Of a stretch of DNA of 64,000 bases, positions 27,301 to 38,446 are shown piece by piece. The stretch spans positions 6,078,116 to 6,142,115 of the forward strand of contig NC_135997.1 in the NCBI RefSeq assembly GCF_048128805.1, written 5' to 3'. The stretch is from Centroberyx gerrardi. Lineage: Eukaryota; Chordata; Actinopteri; Beryciformes; Berycidae. The notes beneath the pieces are model-generated. The model had not been told where the DNA came from and searched no databases. It saw only the letters and a program-made list of their open reading frames with translations. Positions within the stretch are counted from its first letter, which is position 1. Every line of letters begins with the position of its first letter. Position numbers and translations under genes: made by a program.

Positions 27301-28036
27301 TTTCATGAGTCTCATCCGTATCGGCCCCGTTTGTTTGTTTCTGCAGCCCAGTCCTGTGAGCTGGACAAGATCCACCTGGATGAGAAAGCTTTCCGCTGGC
27401 AGCACAACGAGGACCGCATGGCCGTGGAGAAACTGTCTGACGGCATCCGCAAGTTCGCTGCCGATGCCATCAAGCTGGAGACCATGATCAAAGTAAGAGG
27501 CAGTGAGGTTTTTGTGTGTGTGTGTTTTCCTACTAATGACTAGGGATGGGACAATATGTTTATCATACGATACACGATATGGGGTTCACAATTCAATACA
27601 ACTACGATACGATTTCATTGAACTTTTATTTATTACAACAAAGTATGACTATGCAGAATTCTGTTTATTTCCGAGCCACAGATCTTTCTAGCAATGACAC
27701 TGGCTTGCTAGAATGTAAACAACAATTTAAAAATGTCATTGCAAAGTGCAAACAATATTATTTCAGTGGAGAACTTGTGAAATTGTGATGGACAAACCGT
27801 CTCATTTGTGATTACTACAGCAGAATAAAACGGAGCTAATATCACAATTCATTTTTCTGCCCCACGATGCGTATTGTCACATTTTTGTATTGCGTTATAT
27901 TGAATTTCAATATATTGTCCCATCCCTACTAGTAGCTATATACTCCTATGTGCACTGCATGAAAGTTGTGATGCTGACGTTGTTTTTCTTCTCTGCCCCA
28001 CAGGAGAAAATGCTCAGCGTGAAAAACGGCCAGTAA
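10153..28036 (+). CDS. taldo1: Transaldolase, 8 coding exons
   Basis: Cytosolic enzyme of the non-oxidative pentose phosphate pathway. It moves a dihydroxyacetone unit from sedoheptulose 7-phosphate to glyceraldehyde 3-phosphate, giving erythrose 4-phosphate and fructose 6-phosphate. Exons: 10153-10252, 15347-15470, 15873-15980, 20516-20647, 24039-24214, 26222-26419, 27347-27492, 28004-28036. All junctions are GT/AG and the frame closes at 1017 nt (338 residues plus stop), against 337 in human. The product is a single TIM-barrel transaldolase. The Schiff-base lysine is in [15 protein letters not shown], residue 143 here and 142 in human. Other family landmarks are [13 protein letters not shown] (exon 2), [17 protein letters not shown] (exon 5), [19 protein letters not shown] (exon 6) and [14 protein letters not shown] (exon 7). 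The chosen start gives the family-typical beginning [16 protein letters not shown]. The gene appears intact. Intron 1 is 5.1 kb and intron 3 is 4.5 kb, both transposon-rich. Confidence 0.97.
10253..12405. other. taldo1 intron 1, first part; no gene
   Basis: Intronic. The first 400 bases are rich in GCTAGC, GTTAGC and AACGTT motifs, as in the sin3a first intron. Small open frames near 11098-11341 and 11973-12212 lack supporting features. Confidence 0.6.
12406..12820. mobile_element. Non-autonomous interspersed repeat with inverted ends, copy A
   Basis: The left end GGGTGGAAGTAACTAATTAC and the right end CTCTTCCACCACT are inverted relatives (GGTGGAAG/CTTCCACC). The interior is rich in TACTTTTACTT and AGTAAC words. 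A second diverged copy lies in opposite orientation at about 42977-43443 inside the ZP gene, which shows it is a dispersed family. No coding capacity and no clear target duplication. It is probably a hAT-like miniature element; the superfamily is inferred. Confidence 0.7.
12821..15238. other. taldo1 intron 1, second part; no gene
   Basis: AT-rich intronic sequence with a poly-T run at about 13492-13514 and others near 13876 and 13958. No exon, RNA gene or element boundary recognised. Confidence 0.5.
15239..15309. repeat. (GT)n microsatellite next to taldo1 exon 2
   Basis: About 35 uninterrupted GT units ending 37 bp before taldo1 exon 2. It lies just upstream of the polypyrimidine tract of that 3' splice site. 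Confidence 0.98.
15981..17778. other. taldo1 intron 3, first part; CA-rich patch
   Basis: Intronic. An impure CA/CCACA-rich stretch covers about 16955-17098, ending in a pure CA run. No exon or other gene recognised. Confidence 0.6.
17779..18102. mobile_element. hAT-like miniature transposon with 8-bp target duplication
   Basis: A 324-bp AT-rich element, rich in CGATAT and TATCG words, lies between two exact copies of CTCACCAA (17771-17778 and 18103-18110). Its ends are roughly inverted (TAGGGCTCTG against TATGGCTGGG when the right end is read on the other strand). Eight-base duplications and a start close to TAGGGCT fit the hAT superfamily. It has no coding capacity. Confidence 0.65.
18165..18859. 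mobile_element. hAT-like non-autonomous transposon with perfect 8-bp target duplication
   Basis: The left end TAGGGCTGCACGATAT and the inverted right end TGGGGCTGCACGATAT match at 15 of 16 bases. The 695-bp element is bordered by exact copies of ATAGTCGC (18157-18164 and 18860-18867). These are the hallmarks of a hAT-superfamily insertion. The interior contains GC-richer promoter-like sequence but no transposase. It lies 62 bp from the previous element. Confidence 0.88.
18868..20126. other. taldo1 intron 3, second part; no gene
   Basis: Intronic spacer. The 94-codon open frame at 19454-19738 has no recognisable domain. A short loose repeat of AAGTAGTTTAAGTT is seen at 19869-19895. Confidence 0.5.
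20127..20326. repeat. 50-bp minisatellite, 4 copies
   Basis: Four near-identical 50-bp units follow one another; each contains TTTTCTGTTGACGTACATCC and then CATACCAGCAGGTATG. The second half of each unit is itself a small palindrome (CATACC-AGCA-GGTATG). Copies differ by single bases, such as GTATTT in unit 1 and TTTACG in unit 3. The array ends about 190 bp before taldo1 exon 4. The 75-codon antisense open frame across it is a by-product. Confidence 0.95.
20403..20420. repeat. Poly-C run
   Basis: About 18 consecutive C bases in taldo1 intron 3, roughly 95 bp before exon 4. The length may be unreliable in the assembly. Confidence 0.9.
21224..21374 (-). pseudogene. Transposon-derived MADF-domain first exon (partial)
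   Basis: On the minus strand an ATG at 21374 opens a 50-codon frame ending at a good splice donor (CAG/GTAAGA, donor GT at 21223-21222). The translation matches the first half of a MADF DNA-binding domain: starting [14 protein letters not shown], then RPALYD, then [24 protein letters not shown] domains occur in host factors related to Drosophila Adf-1 and in accessory proteins of transposons. I found no second exon with the remaining half, so this is probably a non-functional remnant of the surrounding element. It has no in-frame damage itself. Confidence 0.7.
21711..22064. mobile_element. hAT-like miniature transposon nested inside the long-inverted-repeat element
   Basis: The ends are inverted (TAGGGCTGAACAATT and, from the other strand, TAGGGCTGAACGATT). 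They are bordered by CTATAAAC (21703-21710) and CTATGAAC (22065-22072), a 7-of-8 target duplication. The 354-bp interior is AT-rich with repeated ATCGCAAT words and no coding capacity. Its position inside 20691-22462 shows that it inserted later. Confidence 0.82.
22463..24038. other. taldo1 intron 4, distal part; no gene
   Basis: AT-rich intronic DNA with no exon or element boundary recognised. Confidence 0.5.
24215..26221. other. taldo1 intron 5; no gene
   Basis: Two kilobases of AT-rich intron. Small open frames at 24688-24933 and 25075-25269 have no recognisable features. Confidence 0.5.
26466..26822. mobile_element. Non-autonomous TIR element in taldo1 intron 6
   Basis: The left end GGTAACACGTCAGATTAGGC and the inverted right end GGTCACACTTTAGATTAAGG are clear relatives. 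The similarity continues through AACACATTAACT on both arms, giving inverted ends of at least 35 bp around a 357-bp element. The interior has ATTAGTTATTA-type words and no coding capacity. This layout matches a miniature transposon family widespread in fish; I cannot name the superfamily and no clear target duplication is visible. Confidence 0.75.
27541..27928. mobile_element. Miniature transposon family M, full-length copy (taldo1 intron 7)
   Basis: Inverted ends TAGGGATGGGACAATAT and ATATTGTCCCATCCCTA match perfectly over 17 bases. The possible 8-bp target duplication (CTAATGAC / CTAGTAGC) agrees at only 5 positions. The 388-bp interior includes recognisable phrases (GAGCCACAGATCTTTCTAGC, TGGCTTGCTAGAATGTAAAC) that recur in two other copies in this window, at 31397-31646 and 41653-42014. 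A hAT-like origin is likely. Confidence 0.85.
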
Positions 28037-28560
28037 CGGGTGGATCGGCCGTCTCTCGCCGCATTGACGGGAACTAGGGTGTCAGGAGACTGGCTTCTTT
28101 GTCCCCTACTACCTAAGGGAAGGGGTCTGAGGCACCAGAGGGCCTTCCCTCCCCTGATCCAGACTCCCCGCTAAACGGACGCCCTGCCTCTCTAAGGCTG
28201 GGATCGACTCTGAATTTTCGCCTTGTATTCTGACCACACATAATGCAAATGGTGATTGATGCTAATATGGTTGTTAAATAATCTATTAAATACTAGAGAT
28301 TTGGCCAGATGATCATTAACATAAAGGAAGAAATTTCTTAGTCACACTTGGCCCAGTTTCTTTGGGTCACATCATGTGACTTACTAGGGAGGACCATGAA
28401 CACTTTTTGGCTGAAAGGGACCACCATTTTCTATTTTGTGCATCGACACCATTTGAATAGGGTTGATGGCAAAAGCTAAAAAGGAAAAAAAGACCATTAT
28501 AACATTCCTGTAAATTATGAAGAGTTTTACTGTTTCACTAAATAAACTTCTCCTCAGTCA
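28037..28560 (+). other. taldo1: taldo1 3' UTR with AATAAA polyadenylation signal
   Basis: Non-coding sequence after the TAA. An AATAAA hexamer at 28541-28546 is followed by a TG/T-rich stretch (28563-28586), the expected layout of a cleavage site near 28560. The exact cleavage point is inferred. Confidence 0.6.
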
Positions 28561-31396
28561 GCATGGTTGTGTTTGGTCATGTTTTTTCAAAATGTTGGGC
28601 AACAGAAACCTGCACTTCTGCAATGTTCCTGGCTCACACACCTCACTGTTGGTTCAAATGTGTAAGCTCTGCTCTCACACTTTACACTTGATATGTGCAT
28701 TAATGGAAGAATCATGTGAGGCCAGATTTGTTTTTCCATTGTGAATGGGAGCTCCGTCATCTCAGATACTGCTATGAACCCTCCCTTTGTCACCTAGCTA
28801 TTGTCATACCTCTTTCCAATCTCTGGTCTAGCCAGTTTAACGTCATTCTGTCCCGACCAAAATTAGGTTTAACTCCACCTGCATCTGCAGTAAAGGAACA
28901 TACTGACAAAAGGATCAGCAGCTTCTGTTAATAGGAGCCAAATTAGCCGAAACCAGTCGAATTAAGTGGGACTTTGAAACTTTTGGAGGAAAGCGGCAAA
29001 GATTTGTGTTTTGGCATCTGGCATTCTCCAAGGTAATGGGAATTGTTTTGTTTCTGTACTACACCTCTTGTATTTTGTGTTTACATGAATGTAAACAAGT
29101 GGACTTTATTTTATAACTACATTTCCAAAGCAAACTGATTTTAATCTTTGTACTTAAGATCAACATTAGTCCTCCTGGCATTTTATAATTAGTTGTCTGG
29201 CTGGTTATATGATTCAATAGTTTCACTACCCATAAAAATTGAGCACCGTAACAATTTGGGTAATAAACACTTTTACATTTATTTTTTAGGCATTAAGTGT
29301 GTACAATGAGTACAGCCGTAAAACAAGCTTCAACTCGTATTCCATCAAACATAAGCAACCAACAGTAAAGCAAAGTCCTCAGTGTCTTTACTCGTCCTGC
29401 GATATAGAAAGATCAAGTGCTTGGAGTTGAACTAGAATAAGAGCTAATGAGAGAGAAGGGATTTTTTGTTTGTTTTAGAGAGCAAACTATACTGAAAGGG
29501 AAAATCCTTCAGTTGGAAGCGAGTGACAGGAGTTACATCTTGAAGTTTTTAGTCTACAAGAGAAGATGGGGAGTCATGATTTCAAATTGTTAAAATCTGA
29601 TGAAGCATTAACAGTTTGTGAGTCACTCAATGAGTCAGTCACTATTGTCTGTTGATTAAAATATTATGCTGGAAGGTCGGCATACCAGACAGTCAAATGT
29701 GCTCTTGAATCAGGTGAAATGTATTGTATACTATTCCCATGATGTCACATACATTTCCTACCAATATGGTGCTTTGCCATGTACACAGCTCATTGGCTGT
29801 GGCTGTCATTTGATTATAATCACCTGTTAATTTATTACAATCACCTGTTATTTTCCTACCAAGATGGCCGTGTGGTGATGGAACAGAATACTATGAATAG
29901 ATTTGGAGGATTGTCAGTAGGAAACTTTAAGAAAAGGAAAGTAAAAGCATGGGCCTGTCAGATCAGTAATGTTACTATTCAAACTATTTCCTCTGAAAGG
30001 TTTACCCAGCAAACATTTAATATCAGCACAGAATCTTAGGGCTGCTGGATAATGTGATAACTTGTCAAGATGTAGTAAAACCTGTTAATGTAATGTATTT
30101 CCTAATAATATAATGACATCACATTATTACATAAAACAGCGATTATTCTGTAACATTTTTATTATATAATAATATATTGTAATAAGTGGAGATATTACAC
30201 CATTAGTCATTATTATTGCATCATCAGTTTAAAATATGTTACACCTCTTATAACAATCACCAATTAATGTAATAATTTGATGTAATTTAATACAGTAATA
30301 AGTTTTATTACATTTTTGGCCCGTTAAGAGGGACATTTTTATCACAGTTTAACAATATAATACATTATACATTATCTAATATTATTAGATAATATGAATC
30401 CTTTCAAAACACAATTACAAAGTGCTTTATAAATGATTTAAAAGCATAAAACGAACAGTAACAGCAATAAAAACTCCAATAATAAAAGGACATACAGGCA
30501 TAAAAGCAAGTCAAGGCCTGACCGTCTCTTGTTTTGAATCTACATGTTGGAGCAGCCAAGGAGAAGCCGCACCACCACTGATGATGTTTCTGTAATGAAT
30601 TTGACTTGAAAGATGGTCAATAAAGAGTTTGAGATCAAGAAGGATTGCTAAGGTCAATTAGTACAGAACAGAACCAGCATCAACTACTGACATGCGGACA
30701 TTTGTAACTCAAAAATCATACAGGAAAGATTTGAATGAAATCCTGAGGAGAGAGGACAGTAGTCCACTGGGAGACGGAGTACAGAAAGCTGTGGTGGGAT
30801 TCAGTGTTAACGTCCAGAAACCAGGGACTTAATCACTCAGCTGCCTCAGTGTATAAACAAATCTTTATTGCTCGTGAATTAGATCAATGTTAATATCTGT
30901 AAAGAAATGACAGCTTGACAATAGGCGTACAAGTACAAAGAATGGACGGGGTCCAGATTGTTTTTAAGAAAAGACTAGAAAAATATGCATTCATAATAGA
31001 ATAGGCTATGGCCAGAAAGCCTTTAATAATGGAGAAACTGAGAGTGAATAGTGAAGTTTCATATGACATACAGTATAATATATCTTGGTTTCAGACTTTG
31101 ATTCAAACAAATGTAATGTACAAACGACTTGGTGAATAGTAATCTTATTTCTCCTGTTTAAATACTGTTGTTAAGCACAAAATTTCTTTTGCAAAATAAT
31201 AATTCCTCCATAACACTGGTCACTCAGTATTCTGAGTAGTATGTCAAAATGATTGTACATACTGATTAGCGTTACTGTGCCCTCTATGAGGTGGGATGAG
31301 ACAGAAACATCCCAGGAAATCCCACTCTACTCCATAATAGGTTCACTATCATTGCGGGAAGTTTTGATGCTGAGCTTCCTTTTATTTTGGTCACAC
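28561..31396. other. Intergenic between taldo1 and the ZP gene, no gene recognised
   Basis: No exons were recognised. From about 30050 to 30400 the sequence is unusually AT-rich, with many TAATGTAATA words and a perfect small palindrome (10-base arms, 30371-30393). Around 30405-30520 the phrase CAAAGTGCTTTATAAATG and the following A-rich text resemble the retroposon relic also seen at 34400-34700, 39640-39720 and 46460-46520. Confidence 0.5.
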
Positions 31397-31646
31397 CCAT
31401 GGGACGGGACGATGCTTATCTCCCATTACGATTCGATACGCGACGTGGGGTTCACGATTCGATACAACGATGTCACAAATAAAAGTTCAGTGACAACAAA
31501 GTGCGACTGTGCAGATTTATGTTTGTTTCTGAGCCACAAATCTTTCTAGCGATGGCATTGGCTTGCTACAATGTAAATAACAATGATACGATCGATAGCG
31601 ATACATTGAGCGATACATTGAATTTTGATATATCATCTCATCCATA
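31397..31646. mobile_element. Miniature transposon family M, internally shortened copy
   Basis: Starts with a diverged CATGGGACGGGACGAT and ends near ATATCATCTCATCCAT. It shares with 27541-27928 the phrases GGGGTTCACGATTCGATAC, GAGCCACAAATCTTTCTAGC and GGCTTGCTACAATGTAAA. It is about 140 bp shorter than the full copy. Confidence 0.75.
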
Positions 31647-32474
31647 ATTTTAACCATGCTATATTAAGGGCAGGCAGGGCAACAGGCGGGGCAGAAAAAA
31701 AATAATTCAGAGATGAATTGAAACACACACCGATATTAATGGGGTGCAGACCCACAGGAACAAAGATTCATTAAGTAAAACATTAGTGAGAACAATGAGA
31801 TCAATGTCTCAATGAAGACTTTGACCTCAGACCTTTTTAATAAACAGATATTCTCTGGTTGTTGTTTCTAATCCTTATGTATTGTACAGATTTTTGTATT
31901 GATAATGTACTATAATTGCTTCTCTATTGATGGTATCTCCTTGTGCTCTATTTTTATATCTAGTACTCTCTGCTAATCAGACCATGTGAGTACTAGCACC
32001 TGTATTCTAGTGATTATTGGTGCCTGTTTTTTATTTAAAGGAGTCAACAGGAACATCTTGCTTTACACCCTGAAGAGAGAGATTGTTGCTGTCGATAGGC
32101 TACTATTTTCTTAACGTAAGGCAATAAAAAATTCTATAGGAGGGCAGGGAGTCATACCAGGAATTGCAGTGGTGCAGGTTTATGTTTTTGTATCCCTCGC
32201 ATCACACGTGTCTATTATCTCTCACGCTTATTCGAAAGAGTAAGAGGGTGATTTCCGTAACATCCTCGTCTCACACCACATCTCCACCTCACTGAAGCGT
32301 TTCAGAAAATACCATGCCAGGCATCACTATGCCTGGTAGGTCTTAGACTACCACGATTTGATATGTACATGTGTCTGATTTAAGGTCTATTTATTGGATG
32401 TTATAATGGTATAAAGCACATTGGAAATGGATTCTCTAGCTTTGTTTAATCAGTACTGACTATGTGTATTTCCA
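31647..32474. other. Region just upstream of the ZP gene
   Basis: No obvious promoter. TTTCCAG at 32468-32474 could be the splice acceptor of the exon that contains the ZP-gene start codon, in which case a non-coding exon lies further upstream. I could not place it. Confidence 0.4.
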
Positions 32475-32510
32475 GAGAGCCCAAGCGTCCCGTCTGAATA
32501 AGAAGCTGAG

Positions 32511-34401
32511 ATGTTGGATAGACTCGTGCTGGGAATCCTGTTGCAGGGCCTGACTCTGCTCTGGTCGGGCCAGGCCTGCGAAGCCTCTTCTCTGGGTCTG
32601 GTGGTTCACGTTGTGCCCCTGGACAGCGACGGGGGGGAAACGGTGGGCAGCGTTTTCTTTCCCGTCATTTTATTTTCCAAATGTCTCAAACTTCAGAGGC
32701 GATTGTTTGAGGCGATTGTTTTTACACCATTCAAATGTTGCAAGGAATTTATGCGGAGTTATTTTAAGACAGGCAACACTGTGCTGTTGTTGCAGGTGTA
32801 ATTACATCTCACGCTGTTCCATTTTTGCCATTCCATTAACTTGGCCAGGATTTCCTCACCTTATTTTTGTTTTAACTGTAGAATATATCTTGTAAAATAT
32901 TATGTTTGGAAAATATATCTTGTACATATTAAGTTTTGGAACACGTAGTTAGAATCAAAATACAGCCACTGTCCCACAGTATCTCACACCAAACATCTAT
33001 TAAATGACAATGACTGCAAATGCTTGTGATTTAGGTTTTGTGAGTTATATTGTACACAAAGAGATGTTCATCATCAGCTGAATTCTCTTGGTTTAGTCAT
33101 AAAATCAGTGTTGTTTGGTAATGCAAAATACTTTGAATGGATTGTGTGTCTAAATACTAATTTGCACTGTAATTCCAGCTATCATTTTAAATGTGTGGCG
33201 GCGTTTGGTATTCTTTAATTTGACTCTTCCCTTCCCGTAGGTGCGGGCTCATTTCAGCGTGATCGCAGCCAATCCCTGTCCAGATCTGTCTGGGCTGTGC
33301 GCCGCAGGAGAGGACTGTGTGCTCCACCCTGCCTCCATCCCCTTCAACGGCTCAAAGCCCGACTCGGGCTGGTGCGTCCGCCAGTGGCAGAAAACTGTTC
33401 CCAGTAACTACAACGCCACCGTGACTTTGGGGTAGGAGACTCACTAATTGTCCGGTCCTTTAATCTCAATCTCAAATGTATCGATGTGTTTGTACCACAT
33501 GTATGTTAGTATGTACCACAGATTTCTCCTGGTACATAGCCTACAAAGTGCACTCAGTCCACTCAAAAGTCGTTGCTTGTGGTCATTTCATTTCATTGGG
33601 TGTGTTTTGGCGACAAGCATCCGAGTAAATTCTCAGTTTGTTTAACATTGTTTGTTTAAGGAAAACTTTTTTGTATTTAATAATTTTCTTCTTTTCATTT
33701 TGCCCAGATATAATCCATCAGCATAGTTGTGGAAAACATAATCTTGACATTGTGCCTTACTATAGCTAGCTAGCTAACTGGCTACAGCTATTTGGACGCT
33801 AACGTGTTTAGCTTTAGTTAGCAGTTAAAGTATTTCAGGCTACTTCCCGTAATGTTAAACAACTGGAAGACCAATAATCCCCAGAATTTTGCCTGAATAT
33901 GATTGGTTCTCGCACCGTGTACAACATGCTCATTTGCATATTTTTTCAACTTTTCTCATTGCATCGCAGGCCTAGTTTGCTTCTCATACACAATGAATCT
34001 GAACATCTGGTCTGCAACTATCATAATACAATCCCATTCACAAATACACAACAAAAGCTATTCTAATTTCATATATTACTATCCAGATGTCTCACCTTTG
34101 GCAAATAAACTTCTAATCTGCATACTTACTCAATACTGTCATAAATCAATAATAATCTGTTATTTCAGTAATTTAACGTGGCATTTGATGCAGGGATTTG
34201 TTGAGTCAAACCACTTCAGGTGAAATCAATAAAATGATTTTCAAATGTTATTCCAATACACAGTTTTTTTTTCTTCTTTTTTCTAATGACCAGGTCCAAT
34301 GTGGAATTTTATGTATCACTGAAGGCGGCACCCAAAATTCGGGAGAACAGTGGGAGACTAAACCAACCTCCTTATGTTGCCCTCCCACCTCCTCTGAGGT
34401 A

Positions 34402-34432
<31 letters not shown>

Positions 34433-37400
34433 GAAAAAGGGGACAGAGAAACACCAACAGCAAAATTAAGGGCATAATTAAAAGCACAGAATAAGAGCAA
34501 TAGAGCATAAAAGAACATGTCAGACACAGTGAAAAGCCAGCGAATAAAAATAGGATTTAAGACGGGTTTTAAAAGTTTCAACTGATTCAGCTGATCTGAT
34601 GCTTTGGGGAAGGTGCAGTGACAGCAAAAGCCCCGTCACCCATCAGTCTTAACTGGGACGTTGGGATTAGAGGACCCGAGGGACCCTCGCTGTACTGTGT
34701 GGAGACAAAATTTCTGAAATATACCCTGGAGCAACTCTATGCAACGCTGAACAAACAGTTCTTCAGCTTGCTCTTACACACAAAGACACCATTCCTAAAA
34801 GGGAAGGGAAAAGAAAATGGGAAATGGATGATAAGGAAGAAGGATGTTTTTATGTATTTATTTGTCTGCATACTTTCATATAGGCCCACACTCTTATGTA
34901 AATTATGCTTTTATTCAGTTTTAACTGTGAGCAAGAATATAATAAATTCAACTTCAACTTCAACTTCTATTACTTAAATTTTGAATTAAATTGATTTCTT
35001 GACCCTGAAAACATACCCATAGGATTTGAAGTCTCTATCTAGTTTCCTAGTTATGGCTAAAAAACTATAAATAATCACCTAATGGCAGAAATGTGAGATC
35101 CGGATCACCACCAAAATCTAATCAATTCCTTGGTCCAAGGCCTATCTGTGCACCAAATTTCATGGAAATCCATTCATACATTTTTTAGATATTCTGTGAC
35201 AGGCAGACAAAATGAAAACATAACCTCTTTGCTGGAGGAAAATATGAGCAGCATTCTTCTATAATGACATCTGACATCTCTATCCATCCTGTGCAGTCAA
35301 AGCATTTCTAAAACCTCACTTTCAACATTTCCACTTCAGTTTACCTCCTCTGTTGTGGCTGTATTTTACCAGTCTGGGTGTGTTTTTCTCTCTGTTTCTG
35401 CACCTCATGGCTGCATGACGCTTGTGTTTTGCGAGCAGGGCCCGAGTGAACTGCCCTCACCACATCCGCCTGTCAGTGAAGGACCTGGACGGGGACAAGG
35501 TGGTCTGTCGCTTCGCCCGCGCTGACCAGGGAGAGTGCCTCAACTGCTCTCTGCACTCCTTCATAGAACTGGATGAGGTGAGTCGCTCTGCTGTACTGTC
35601 GAGAACGGAATCGGCCACGTTTTCGTCAAAGCAGATTCCTTCACGTGACTCATGATTGATGACATGACACATTAAAAATACCATATTCACCCTGTTGTTT
35701 CATCTTGGTATTCATGATACCTGGTTTCACCTGTTCCTTGAGACGCTAACTCCTGCTTGGCTGGGCTCTGTCGTGCTTTGCTGAGACTTTATCTTTTCAC
35801 TTTTAATTGTCATATTTTTTCATCAGTGCCTAGGAATATTGTAATGCAAGTGCGACAGGATGGTGGAGGCCTTGGACTTGAGACACTTGAGTTAAACGAA
35901 CAGAAACTTTACCCATAATAAGAGAACACTATGTATGAAATTGGCTTAGTAATGAAGAGGGACCAAGATACGGAAAGCATTATTACTGAGTTAGGGAAGC
36001 TAGGAGAGGGCTCATATTGGGAAATGTGAGCAAGCATAGGCCAGAGACTTACAGTCCCACCAGAGGTAGTGAGCACCAGTACGTCCTGACCTAATACTGT
36101 GGTCCAGCACTCACCGATTTGTTAACTTTGTAGCAGGGTTGGGATCAATTCATGAATGAACCCATCAATTCCAATTCAACTGAAGAATTGGAATTAATTG
36201 GAATTTCAGAAAGTTTAATTTAATTCAATGAAATTCTGTGAAATTCCAGTTTTTTGTTTTTTCTTACCACATATCTGAGATTACACATAGTATTACATAT
36301 TATCAATACTGAATATCAGAAAATGTTAAAGGGACCTTTCAGGTGGTATTTCATGCATAACATGTAATCTTAATACATACATTATGATTGAATGCATTAG
36401 ATTTGTTTAACTGTCTTTTTTTTTTATTCATAATGTTTCAAGACAAACTCTCTTAGAAGTGGAATTTCACTGTTTCCTGACATTCCAATTCAATTCCAGT
36501 TCTGTTTCCTTGACCTGAGGAGGTTGGGTGCTGTGGTTTTGTAGTCACATTACCAGCAGCTTACTTGGGGAGTTGGGGCTTTGTGGTCAGGGTTTACATC
36601 ACCGTGTGAAGGCAGATAAAGAAGCAGCCAGAAAGAGCAGCTGCTGAGAAAAGGACATGAGTGGGAGAAGAGTCCCTAAGGACCGACTAGGTGTTTGTCT
36701 CACCGCTCCACGTTGGAAACCCAGTTTTCAGTGTTTGACTACCCACCCCTGCTGCTATATGTCATCGTATGAGAAACCCTCCCATCTAGTCGTTAGATTT
36801 GACCTCGTTAACATACAGAAGAAGATGAGCGCAATTATACCTAATGGTAGCCCACTGCCTGTGTCCTTTATAGACCAGTCACTGTGTAAAAGAGATAATG
36901 TTTAGTGGAGTTATTCATAACTAAATGGTTCATTGGGGATGAATTTATGATAAAAACTCATCTTGAATCTGAAACCCATAGCGTGAGAACAGTGGGTTAT
37001 TTTCTTATATCACTTAATATCATGTAAAATCTAAGAAGAAACTAACCCTAAACATGCTAGTAAACAGGACGAAGAAACCTTTGACTGTCTTAAAATAGAT
37101 CAGATAGTTATTAGTCGTATGAAAACAGTGACATTAAGAGGGAGAAGGTAAGCTCTCCATCCTATCAGGCTCTGTCCTCTTCGCTCTATCCTCTTCACTT
37201 CCCAAAGCTTTCCTCTCTTGGTATCTTAATTTAGCTCTCTGTTGACATCCATCTGCCACTTCCCAGGGTAGAAGTTCCTTTGCCTTTTGAGTGCTGGTCC
37301 TCACCAGCTTGCTTTGCACTATCATAGATTATAGTGCAAGAACACACACATGCATCGTAAGCATCTTAAGTAAATGTTTTTGGAAATCGTTTTCTCTTCT

Positions 37401-38413
37401 GTTGATCTGGGTACATGCCCTCCTTTTCACCAACACTGCTGCAGTATAGTCATTATCAATTATTAGTAATTTTTGTCAAAGGAGAGGAATTTCCTCCAGG
37501 CAGTACAGAAAATCCTCTATGTTTGACAACAGTATAAATCTGTCAGGTCCAATGCCTTCTTTCAGTTTGGTAGGAACGTGGATCTTGAATATTAACCTTA
37601 ACTTGGCTTCCATCATCTGTAAGTCAATGTGTCCCAACGTTTGTGCTCAGTAGCACACAGTGTCTCCAACCTCTAAAACAGGCTTGCTTAGAAATAAAAA
37701 AAAATACCTGTCGTCAGGAACTCTCAGGGGTGAATTCACAAAAGGACTGACTTTTGTGGCCTTTAAACCATCCCAAAAAACAGAAAAAAAAACCCCATGT
37801 GATTCACAAACTACCTGCAGTGGGTGGAAAGCGCATGTTACAACCCAGCTCAAGGAAGTAACAATGAGGGGAGACATACGCCAAAGTAAAAGTTAAAACA
37901 ATGATTTATTAACTAAAACTTAAGGGAAAATAACTAAACACAAACCAAAAGAACAGAACAAAAGGTGTGCATTAAGTGAGGAGAGAGAGACACACTGATG
38001 GTCTGAAGGCTTTGGGAGGGTCATCACATGCATTTAATTGCGCTGCCAAGGAAATAGAGACAGTGCGCCATCGCTGTTTATGCATATTTAAATGAAGTTA
38101 TCCATATGCGTTTCAGAGAACAAATGACCCCTTTCTATACATATGAGGTTCATTACAGCGTGCGTCCAATTCACAAAGCTCATCGAGCTCAAGGAAGAGA
38201 TTGTGCCTGCCACTCAAAGTTCCTATACAATACTTGGCACTGTTAATCTGCTGTCAACACTTCCAGACATGTGCTGCGGCCTTCAGGGCTTCGCAGTCTT
38301 ATCAGCAGGACAGTTCCGGATATTTTGAAAGCTGTTGGCAAGGTGCATTTTCATGGCTTGGCCCAAACACTTTATTGCACCTACGGGTTTATGTATGTGC
38401 AGTATGTACATTA

Positions 38414-38446
<33 letters not shown>

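Noticed and set aside
34618..34977. 119-codon open frame in the ZP gene's second intron
   Set aside because: Overlaps an old retroposon relic and ends in low-complexity Ser-Thr repeats; no domain and no splice context.
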